Positions 9,017 to 14,600 of a stretch of 39,103 bases of DNA are shown here, one piece after another; position 1 is the stretch's first letter, and every line of letters starts with the position of its first letter. The stretch covers positions 1 through 39,103 of the forward strand of contig CASGAS010000025.1 in NCBI GenBank assembly GCA_949299505.1, written 5' to 3'. The notes under the pieces are model-generated. The model was given only the letters and a program-made list of their open reading frames with translations. It had not been told where the DNA came from and ran no database searches. Made by a program: the position numbers and the translations under genes. This DNA is from an uncultured Eubacteriales bacterium (lineage in GTDB: Bacteria; Bacillota; Clostridia; Oscillospirales; Acutalibacteraceae).

Positions 9017-9129
9017 AAAAAATCTCCTCTCCTGTTTTTCGGATATTTTTATTATACTGTTGTTTTTTTATGGAAACTTGTAGTATACTATTGTAAAAGT
9101 ATAAGGATATTCACTTTTTGGAGGCGCCT
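9017..9129. promoter_or_regulatory. Divergent fucI / AraC-regulator control region
   Basis: For fucI (minus) there is a consensus TATAAT (9056-9051) with no recognisable -35, which fits an activator-dependent promoter. For the regulator (plus) TTGTAG (9078-9083), 16 nt, TATAAG (9100-9105). A perfect 10-bp palindrome TAGTATACTA lies at 9081-9090, and TTGTA-TATA half-repeats occur at 9078-9087 and 9091-9103. These are plausible operator sequences for the AraC-type protein; that role is inferred. Confidence 0.5.
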
Positions 9130-9972
9130 ATGCAACCGCCCGTCGTTCAGGAGCAAAAGCACCGGGGGACCTTTGCCTTTCCGCTTGAATTTCACCATGT
9201 GGACCAAAGCCACCCGCGCTACCATATGCCGCTGCACTGGCACATGGACTACGAGCTGGTCCGGGTGCTTGAGGGAGAGCTGATTCTTTCGCTCAACGCA
9301 AGAGGGCTGACGCTTGGGCCCGGCGACGCCGCGCTCATTGAAGAGGGCGTTGTGCACGGCGGCCTGCCGGGGCAGGGCTGCGTGTACGAATGCATCGACA
9401 TGGACCTGAACGAATTTCTGCGCGGGAACATTCCCGACTTTTCCGACACCGCGCGCACGCTTGACGCGACCTTTCCGCAAAACAGCGAAGAGCTGCGCAC
9501 CATCCACCGGCTTTTCGATACGGTCAAGGCCGGGCAAAGCGGCTATGTGCTGCTGGCGGAGGGGCTTATTTTGCAGCTTGCGGGACTGATTGTGCAAAAT
9601 CACCGCTACGTTTCCGGCGGCGAGCAGACCGCGCGGACGGCCAAGCGCGTCCGGCAGCTCAAAGCGGCGCTCGGCTGTATCCGCAAGCGCTATATGATGC
9701 CCCTGACGCTCGCGGACCTTGCCGCGCCGACCGGGCTTTCCCCGCGGTATTTCTGCCGGTTTTTCACCGAGATGACCGGGCGCACGCCGATTGACTATCT
9801 GAACTTCTACCGCATGGAGCGCGCCTGTGAGCAGCTGATTTACACACGCGAAAGCGTGACGGAAATCGCGCTTTCCTGCGGGTTTAACGATTTGAGCTAT
9901 TTTGTCAAGATGTTCCGGAAATACAAGGGAACGTCGCCGCGGCAATTTCGGAAAGGAGGGCAGACGCTTTGA
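9130..9972 (+). CDS. AraC-family transcriptional regulator, likely of the fucose operon
   Basis: A 280-residue regulator with an N-terminal cupin-like sensing domain and a C-terminal double helix-turn-helix domain. The cupin has HPRYHMPLHWHMDYEL and ALIEEGVVHG; the DNA-binding half starts near residue 180 with LTLADLAAPTGLSPRYFCRFF, and the second helix pair is VTEIALSCGFNDLSYFVKMFRKYKGTSPRQFRK. It is divergent from fucI across a 113-nt control region, so it most likely senses L-fucose or a fucose metabolite and activates fucI. A TTG codon in frame at 9118 lies on top of the ribosome binding site TGGAGG; the ATG at 9130, five nt after it, is the better start. The 3' end overlaps the decarboxylase-family gene by 4 nt, so both are co-transcribed. 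Confidence 0.92.
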   Translation: MQPPVVQEQKHRGTFAFPLEFHHVDQSHPRYHMPLHWHMDYELVRVLEGELILSLNARGLTLGPGDAALIEEGVVHGGLPGQGCVYECIDMDLNEFLRGNIPDFSDTARTLDATFPQNSEELRTIHRLFDTVKAGQSGYVLLAEGLILQLAGLIVQNHRYVSGGEQTARTAKRVRQLKAALGCIRKRYMMPLTLADLAAPTGLSPRYFCRFFTEMTGRTPIDYLNFYRMERACEQLIYTRESVTEIALSCGFNDLSYFVKMFRKYKGTSPRQFRKGGQTL

Positions 9973-11393
9973 GCAGCGAACTTTTGCAAATGCTTTTGGA
10001 GCACGCGAAAACCGGCGCATACGCGCTGCACATGCCGGGGCACAAGCGCAACACGGCCCTGCTCGGCGGCGCGCTTCCCTACGCGCTCGACATTACGGAA
10101 ATCCCGGATTTTGACGACCTGCACGCGCCGGACGGGGTGCTGCAGCGGTTGGAGGAACAGCTTGCCGCCCTTTGGGGCGCCAAAAAAAGCTTCGCGCTGG
10201 TCGGCGGCGCGACGGCCGGTATTCTGGCGGGCATTTCGGCGCTTGTCTCGCCGGGGGACACCGTCCTCGCGGCGCGCAACTGCCACCGCAGCGTGTATAA
10301 CGCCCTCGCCCTTACCGGCGCAAATCCCGTTTACCTCGTGCCGCCCATAGACGCGCAAAGCGGCATTTTGGGCAGCATTTCGCCGCAGCAGGTGGAGGCG
10401 GCGCTCGCAAAAAATCCGCAGACGAAGCTTGTGGTCGTCACCTCGCCGACCTACGACGGGGTGCTGTCGGACATAGCGGGAATCGTCCGCGCCGCGCACA
10501 GCCGCAAGGCCGCCGTGCTCGTCGACGAAGCGCACGGCGCGCATCTGGCCTTTACGGAAAACGCAGACAAAAGCGCGGTGCGCGCCGGGGCGGACGTGGT
10601 CATCCACTCGTTACACAAAACCCTGCCCGCGCTCACGCAATGCGCAGCCGCGCACCTTTGCGGCCCGGCGGTGTCGGCCGAGCGGTTCCGGCGGGCGCTT
10701 GCGGTGTTTGAGACCTCGAGCCCGTCGTATATTCTGCTGGCCTCCATTGCGGAATGCGCCGATTTTCTGGAGACGCAGGGCGCCGCGGCTTTTGACGCCT
10801 ACGCCGCGCGGCTTGCCGCCTTTTCCGACGCCTGCAAAGCGCTCGAGCGGCTGTATATCCCGGGAAAAGGGCGCGACGCGCACGAACGTCACCCGGCGTT
10901 TTTCGCCCTGGACGGCGGAAAGCTGCCCGTCGTGACCGCCCGCACAGCGCTGGACCGGGCCGGGCTTGCAAACAAGCTGCGGCAGGATTTTGCCTTGGAA
11001 AGCGAAATGGCGGCGGTCTCTTACACGCTGCTGATGACCTCCGTCTGCGACACGGACGACGCCTTTTCGCACATGGCCGCAGCGCTGCTGACGATTGACC
11101 GCGCCGCAGAGCCCGCCCGAACGCTGCCGGTGTTCGCGGCCTGTCCGCTGCCAAAGCGCCGCCTGTGCCCGCAAGAGGCCGCCGGGAAGGCCGGCGCGCT
11201 TTGCCCCCTGGAGGCGGCCGCCGGCAAAACGAGCCTCGAGACCGTATTCTGCTACCCACCCGGCATACCGCTGCTCGTTCCCGGGGAGGTTGTGGACGAC
11301 GCGGTCCTTCGCCACATACAAAACGCCGCCCGCCACGGGCTTGCGGTGCGTTCTTCGCGCGGGGCGCTGCCGCAAATCGCCGTTTGCGATTGA
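9969..11393 (+). CDS. Orn/Lys/Arg decarboxylase family PLP enzyme
   Basis: A 474-residue fold-type I PLP protein of the Orn/Lys/Arg decarboxylase major domain family, resembling the shorter YaaO/SpeA-type members of Firmicutes. Visible: YALHMPGHKRNT near the N-terminus (residues 18-29), NCHRSVYNAL, the PLP-ring aspartate motif VDEAHGAH (185-192), and the Schiff-base Lys217 in HSLHKTLPALTQ. The C-terminal domain is present but short, and there is no wing domain as in the large inducible decarboxylases. The likely reaction is decarboxylation of arginine, lysine or ornithine; which one cannot be told. The start is TTG (9969), overlapping the regulator's stop (TTGA), with AAAGGAGGG upstream. The pairing with an AraC gene is tight but may only reflect operon packing. 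Confidence 0.88.
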   Translation: MSSELLQMLLEHAKTGAYALHMPGHKRNTALLGGALPYALDITEIPDFDDLHAPDGVLQRLEEQLAALWGAKKSFALVGGATAGILAGISALVSPGDTVLAARNCHRSVYNALALTGANPVYLVPPIDAQSGILGSISPQQVEAALAKNPQTKLVVVTSPTYDGVLSDIAGIVRAAHSRKAAVLVDEAHGAHLAFTENADKSAVRAGADVVIHSLHKTLPALTQCAAAHLCGPAVSAERFRRALAVFETSSPSYILLASIAECADFLETQGAAAFDAYAARLAAFSDACKALERLYIPGKGRDAHERHPAFFALDGGKLPVVTARTALDRAGLANKLRQDFALESEMAAVSYTLLMTSVCDTDDAFSHMAAALLTIDRAAEPARTLPVFAACPLPKRRLCPQEAAGKAGALCPLEAAAGKTSLETVFCYPPGIPLLVPGEVVDDAVLRHIQNAARHGLAVRSSRGALPQIAVCD

Positions 11394-11421
11394 CAAAACG
11401 CGCGCGGTGTGCTACTATAAT
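11390..11421 (+). promoter_or_regulatory. Candidate strong sigma-A promoter for the SCIFF locus
   Basis: Perfect TTGACA (11390-11395) overlaps the stop codon of the previous gene. TACTAT follows at 17 nt (11413-11418, with TGC extended -10), or TATAAT at 20 nt (11416-11421). It lies about 30 nt upstream of scfA. Confidence 0.7.
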
Positions 11422-11451
11422 CCCGAACAAAACGATAAGGAGTCGATTGAT

Positions 11452-11604
11452 ATGAAACACATCCGGACCATTGAGACCCGCGACCTGAAGAAGAGCCTGG
11501 AAACCGGCGGCTGCGGCGAGTGCCAGACCTCCTGCCAGAGCGCCTGCAAGACCTCCTGCGGCGTCGCGAACCAGCAGTGCGAAAAGTGCATGGAACAGAA
11601 ATAA
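11452..11604 (+). CDS. scfA: SCIFF ranthipeptide precursor (variant with seven cysteines)
   Basis: A 50-residue peptide recognised as SCIFF (six-cysteine peptide in forty-five residues), a near-universal Clostridia peptide modified by the radical-SAM enzyme encoded next door. It keeps the leader (MKHIRTIETRDLKKSL, then ETGG) and core features CGECQTSCQSACKTSC. Cys are at 21, 24, 28, 32, 36, 43 and 46; the last one, in CEKCMEQK, is additional to the usual six. Position 37 is Gly, whereas characterised SCIFF peptides have Thr37, the thioether acceptor joined to Cys32. A ribosome binding site AAGGAG lies 9 nt before the ATG, and a strong promoter precedes it. Identity is very confident; the consequences of the substitutions are inferred. 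The mature function of SCIFF is not settled, with quorum or signalling roles proposed. Confidence 0.95.
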   Translation: MKHIRTIETRDLKKSLETGGCGECQTSCQSACKTSCGVANQQCEKCMEQK

Positions 11605-11627
11605 CCCGAAACGAACCGCACACTTCG

Positions 11628-11660
11628 GAAAAGCCGTTTTCAAACGGCTTTTCTTTTTGA
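11628..11660 (+). terminator. Intrinsic terminator / attenuator between scfA and scfB
   Basis: Perfect 12-bp inverted repeat: GAAAAGCCGTTT (11628-11639) and AAACGGCTTTTC (11642-11653), followed by TTTTTG. It sits 24 nt after the peptide stop and upstream of the maturase, so it should let most transcripts end after scfA while some read through. Confidence 0.85.
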
Positions 11661-11678
11661 AAGAAAGGACGTGCCGCT

Positions 11679-13067
11679 TTGGTACACCAATACAAGCTCG
11701 GCGGCTATAACATTGTGCTCGACGTATTCAGCGGCGCGGTGCACGCGGTCGACGACGTCGCCTACGACGCCATCGCGCTGTATGAGACGACGACGCCGGA
11801 CGAAATTTGCAAAAAGCTGGCGGCAAGCTACGCGGAAAAAGGCGTAAGGGAGGCCGACGTGCGCGAGGTCCTCGCCGATATAGAGGCCCTAAAGGACGCA
11901 GGCTCGCTGTTTACAAAGGACGTGTACGCCGACCGCGCGTTTGACTTTAAGAACCGCAGCACCGTCATTAAGGCGCTGTGCCTGCACGTTGCGCACACCT
12001 GCAACCTCAACTGCGCCTACTGCTTTGCCGCGCAGGGCCGCTACCACGGCGAACGCGCGCTGATGTCCTTTGAAACGGGCAAGCGCGCGCTGGATTTTCT
12101 GGTGGAGCATTCGGGCACGCGCAAAAATCTGGAGGTCGACTTTTTCGGCGGCGAACCGCTGATGAACTTTGACGTTGTCAAGCGGCTTGTCGCCTACGCG
12201 CGCAGCATAGAGGCCGAGAAAAACAAGCATTTCCGCTTTACGCTGACGACCAACGGCGTGCTGCTGGACGACGAAGTGACGGAATTTGCCAACCGCGAAT
12301 GTCACAACGTCGTGCTGTCGCTTGACGGCCGCAGGGACGTGCACGACCGCCTGCGCAAGACGGTGGGCGGCCAGGGCAGCTACGACCTGATTGTGCCGAA
12401 ATTCCAGAAATTCGTGCAGCAGAGGGGCAACCGCGGCTACTATGTGCGCGGGACCTTTACGAAATACAACCTCGATTTCACCAACGACATTTTCCACATG
12501 GCGGACCTGGGCTTTACGGAGCTTTCCATGGAGCCGGTCGTAAGCAGCCCCGACGACCCGTACGCTTTGGGCGACGCGGAGCTGCCGGAGCTCTACCGGC
12601 AATATGAGCTTTTGGCCGAGGAAATGCTGCGCCGCAAAAAAGAGGGCCGCCCATTCACCTTTTACCACTACATGATTGATTTGACCGGCGGGCCGTGCAT
12701 CTACAAGCGCATTTCCGGCTGCGGGTCGGGAACGGAGTATATGGCGGTCACGCCGTGGGGCGATTTGTACCCCTGCCACCAGTTTGTCGGCGATGAAAGC
12801 TACCGGCTCGGCGACATTTGGAACGGCGTAACGAACGAGGCGGTGCAGCAGGAATTCAAGCTCTGCAACGCCTACGCGCGGCCGGAATGCCGCGACTGCT
12901 GGGCAAAGCTCTACTGCAGCGGCGGCTGCGCGGCGAACGCCTACCACGCGACCGGCTCGGTCACGGGCGTTTACGAGCTCGGCTGCAAGCTGTTTCGCAA
13001 GCGGATGGAGTGCGCGATTCTGCTGAAGGTCGCCGAAGCGCTGGACGCGGACGGCGGCGAAAAGTGA
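11679..13067 (+). CDS. scfB: SCIFF maturase, radical SAM/SPASM thioether synthase
   Basis: A 462-residue radical-SAM peptide maturase that installs a Cys thioether in SCIFF. Order of domains: a RiPP-recognition-like N-terminus (residues 1-90, YKLGGYNIVLDVFSGAVH), the radical-SAM core with CNLNCAYC (Cys108, 112, 115) binding the SAM cluster, the GGEP motif (FFGGEPLMNF), and a C-terminal SPASM domain with further Cys in ISGCGSG, DLYPCHQF, CNAYARPECRDCWAKLYCSGGCAAN. All cluster motifs look intact. The start is TTG at 11679, supported by AAAGGA upstream and by the family N-terminus; no ATG is available. It is separated from scfA by an intrinsic terminator and is followed 10 nt later by a small membrane gene. 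The enzyme looks fully functional although its peptide lacks Thr37. Confidence 0.95.
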   Translation: MVHQYKLGGYNIVLDVFSGAVHAVDDVAYDAIALYETTTPDEICKKLAASYAEKGVREADVREVLADIEALKDAGSLFTKDVYADRAFDFKNRSTVIKALCLHVAHTCNLNCAYCFAAQGRYHGERALMSFETGKRALDFLVEHSGTRKNLEVDFFGGEPLMNFDVVKRLVAYARSIEAEKNKHFRFTLTTNGVLLDDEVTEFANRECHNVVLSLDGRRDVHDRLRKTVGGQGSYDLIVPKFQKFVQQRGNRGYYVRGTFTKYNLDFTNDIFHMADLGFTELSMEPVVSSPDDPYALGDAELPELYRQYELLAEEMLRRKKEGRPFTFYHYMIDLTGGPCIYKRISGCGSGTEYMAVTPWGDLYPCHQFVGDESYRLGDIWNGVTNEAVQQEFKLCNAYARPECRDCWAKLYCSGGCAANAYHATGSVTGVYELGCKLFRKRMECAILLKVAEALDADGGEK

Positions 13068-13077
13068 GGGGACGCGT

Positions 13078-13353
13078 ATGGCGCTGTTTTTAACCGGATA
13101 CCTTGTCGTCGGCGTGCTGTGGATGCTTGCGGTCTATGGGCTTTCCTACAAGGAGGCGCCCGACAACCGCTGCCGCGTCGCGCTTTTGGTGCTCTATGTC
13201 CTCGCCATTCTCGGCGTGCTGTTTGCCACCGGCGCGCTGGAGGCGTTCGGCTGGAACCGGCTGTACTCGACGCTTGTCGCCCTGGCCGTGCTCGGCGGCA
13301 TTTACGCGGCGGACACGCTCGGCAAGCGCGCCCGGGAACGCAAGGGAAAATAA
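13078..13353 (+). CDS. Small three-helix membrane protein in the SCIFF operon
   Basis: A 91-residue hydrophobic protein with three predicted helices (about 2-22, 34-55 and 61-79) and a basic C-terminal tail (KRARERKGK), so the tail is probably cytoplasmic. I do not recognise a family. It begins 10 nt after scfB with TGAGGGGACGCGT before the ATG, and a bidirectional terminator follows, so it belongs to the SCIFF transcript. Small membrane proteins near SCIFF genes are known in Clostridia (for example TIGR04086), but this one cannot be assigned to that family by eye. A role in export, immunity or peptide handling is possible; that is inference from position only. Confidence 0.75.
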   Translation: MALFLTGYLVVGVLWMLAVYGLSYKEAPDNRCRVALLVLYVLAILGVLFATGALEAFGWNRLYSTLVALAVLGGIYAADTLGKRARERKGK

Positions 13354-13370
13354 CCGCCCAAAAAAGCCGG

Positions 13371-13416
13371 CAAAACAAAAACAGCCCGCGCCAAAAAAGG
13401 CGCGGGCTTCTTCTTT
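13371..13416. terminator. Bidirectional terminator between the SCIFF operon and the zinc-ribbon gene
   Basis: 10-bp stem AGCCCGCGCC (13383-13392), loop AAAAAA, GGCGCGGGCT (13399-13408), then TCTTCTTT on the plus strand and TTTTTGTTTTG on the minus strand. Confidence 0.88.
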
Positions 13417-13430
13417 GGTTTCGGGGCGCG

Positions 13431-13715
13431 TTAGGCGCGGCCCTCCTCCTTCATTTTCGCAAAGCATTCGCTGCAATACACCGGGCGGTCATCGCGCGGC
13501 TGGAAAGGCACCTTCGCTTCGCCGCCGCAGGCAGCGCACGTCGCCGTGAACATCTCGCGCTCACCTCTGGCCGCATTCTTGCGCGCGTCCCGGCACGCCT
13601 TGCAGCGCTGGGGCTCGTTCACAAAGCCTTTTTCCGCGTAGAACTCCTGTTCGCCGGCGGTGAAAACGAACTCGTTCCCGCATTCTTTGCAAACAATGGT
13701 CTTGTCTTCGTACAT
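13431..13715 (-). CDS. Zinc-ribbon protein with two treble CXXC modules
   Basis: A 94-residue protein with repeated Cys pairs. The N-terminal half, CKECGNEFVFTAGEQEFYAEKGF then RCKACR, matches the probable zinc-ribbon domain zf-trcl (PF13451). The C-terminal half has CAACGGEAKVPF and VYCSECF, a second CXXC-X17-CXXC zinc ribbon of the type seen in many short Firmicutes proteins. Function is unknown; nucleic-acid or protein binding is likely. The ATG at 13715 has GAGGT seven nt upstream; the frame is open further upstream but has no better start. It lies 104 nt downstream of the sigma-factor gene on the same strand, possibly on one transcript, and ends at a bidirectional terminator. Confidence 0.85.
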   Translation of the reverse strand: MYEDKTIVCKECGNEFVFTAGEQEFYAEKGFVNEPQRCKACRDARKNAARGEREMFTATCAACGGEAKVPFQPRDDRPVYCSECFAKMKEEGRA

Positions 13716-13819
13716 GGTTTTTACCTCGCTTGATAAAAAATTTTTGCTTACCCCCAAGCGGACTTGCACCGCCGCACTATGTCCATGCTCTCCTTGCCGA
13801 GAAAGGGCGTATAACGATT

Positions 13820-14356
13820 TTACCCGCGCAGCTTTCGCCGCGCCCGCTGCAGCGCGTTGTCCACCGCCTTTTGCGGCAAACCGGTCTCTTCTGCGATTTC
13901 GCGGTAGGAAAGGCCGTTCAAAAACAGGTGCAGCACCGTTTGCTCCGTCGCCGACAGCCGGTCGCGCATCCTTTGCAGCAGCGTCTCATACGCGTCGCGC
14001 AGCAGCTGCGCCTCCTCCGGGCTCTGCGCCGCGTCGGGCAGGACGCGGTCGTCCAGCGGGACAAGCTGCACGCCGTTCGCGCCGCGCAGGGCGGAAACGA
14101 TGCGGTTGTTCACGCACACCGCCGCATAGGTCCGAAACGACGCGCCGCGGTCGGGAGAAAAGCTGCGTACCGCAGACAGCAGCCCAAGCATCCCTTCCTG
14201 GAACAGGTCGTCGCAATCGAGCAGCACACTTTTGTACTTTGCCGCAAGGCGCCGGACAAACGGCATCATCTCCGCCGCAAGACGCGAAAGCGCGGCTTCG
14301 TCCCCCTGCTGCGCGGCCAGGACCAGCGCCGTCTGGTTTTGCGTCGGTCGTGTCAA
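13820..14356 (-). CDS. Sigma-70 family RNA polymerase sigma factor, SigH-like
   Basis: A 178-residue sigma factor. Region 2 is visible as DCDDLFQEGMLGLLSAVRSFSPDRGASFRTYAAVCVNNRIVSALR split over residues about 45-90, and region 4 as LSATEQTVLHLFLNGLSYREIAEETGLPQKAVDNALQRARRKLRG at the C-terminus. Region 2 resembles SigH of endospore formers (QEGMIGL, FAxLCIxRQI), but the protein is shorter than SigH and the KTAxRQKH region differs, so orthology is open. The start chosen is TTG at 14356, placed 5 nt after GGGGTG; a longer form from TTG 14386 is possible but lacks a ribosome binding site. A strong promoter lies about 50 nt upstream. No anti-sigma gene is adjacent; the zinc-ribbon gene follows. 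Confidence 0.85.
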   Translation of the reverse strand: MTRPTQNQTALVLAAQQGDEAALSRLAAEMMPFVRRLAAKYKSVLLDCDDLFQEGMLGLLSAVRSFSPDRGASFRTYAAVCVNNRIVSALRGANGVQLVPLDDRVLPDAAQSPEEAQLLRDAYETLLQRMRDRLSATEQTVLHLFLNGLSYREIAEETGLPQKAVDNALQRARRKLRG

Positions 14357-14402
14357 GCGCTCACCCCGCAGGCAAAAGGTATACAAAAGTTGTACAAACT
14401 AT

Positions 14403-14430
14403 ATTGTACCAGATTTAGGATTTTTGTCAA
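14403..14430 (-). promoter_or_regulatory. Candidate sigma-A promoter for the sigma-factor gene
   Basis: Perfect TTGACA (14430-14425), 16 nt, TACAAT (14408-14403) with TGG extended -10. Downstream of it the leader has the palindromes TTGTACAA and GTATAC (about 14371-14396), which could be an operator. Confidence 0.7.
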
Positions 14431-14478
14431 GTCCATTTTTGTATATTGTGCATAGATATACGTCGAAACTGTGAAGAA

Positions 14479-14513
14479 CCTGTTTGACGGGGCTTAAATC
14501 CCGCCAAACAGGC
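14479..14513 (-). terminator. Hairpin at the end of the pgm / small-peptide transcript
   Basis: CCTGTTTGGCGGG and CCCGTCAAACAGG (minus-strand reading, one G-U pair) form a 13-bp stem whose loop holds the TAA of the 34-codon gene. The T tract after it is poor (TTCTTC), so termination may be weak or factor-assisted. Confidence 0.55.
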
Positions 14514-14598
14514 TCAAAAGCGCGGTCAGCGCGCCGCCCGCCATCAAAGCGGCGAGCAGCACGCAGACGATTCGTACAAATTTTTTGCTCTGGAACAT
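14494..14598 (-). CDS. 34-residue single-helix membrane peptide coupled to pgm
   Basis: A short ORF starting at ATG 14598, only two nt after the phosphoglucomutase stop (TGA-CG-ATG). The product begins with MFQSKKFVRIV, then one hydrophobic helix CVLLAALMAGGALTALLSLF and ends GGI. The pattern of a basic N-terminus and one helix is common to unannotated small membrane proteins of Clostridia, but I cannot name a family. The Shine-Dalgarno site is weak, so translation probably depends on ribosomes finishing pgm. A stem-loop encloses its stop codon. It is unseen by usual gene callers because of its length. Conservation in relatives would settle it. Confidence 0.6.
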   Translation of the reverse strand: MFQSKKFVRIVCVLLAALMAGGALTALLSLFGGI

Positions 14599-14600
14599 CG

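Noticed and set aside
9118-9129. Upstream TTG start for the AraC-type regulator
   Set aside because: It overlaps the TGGAGG ribosome binding site that serves the ATG at 9130.
11605-11680. A possible riboswitch between scfA and scfB
   Set aside because: Only a single terminator hairpin is visible, with no aptamer-like structure before it.
13748-13786. A 12-codon ORF (MDIVRRCKSAWG) upstream of the zinc-ribbon gene, with AAGGAG before it
   Set aside because: The Shine-Dalgarno spacing is only three nt, the peptide has no leader-peptide logic, and there is no attenuator hairpin after it.
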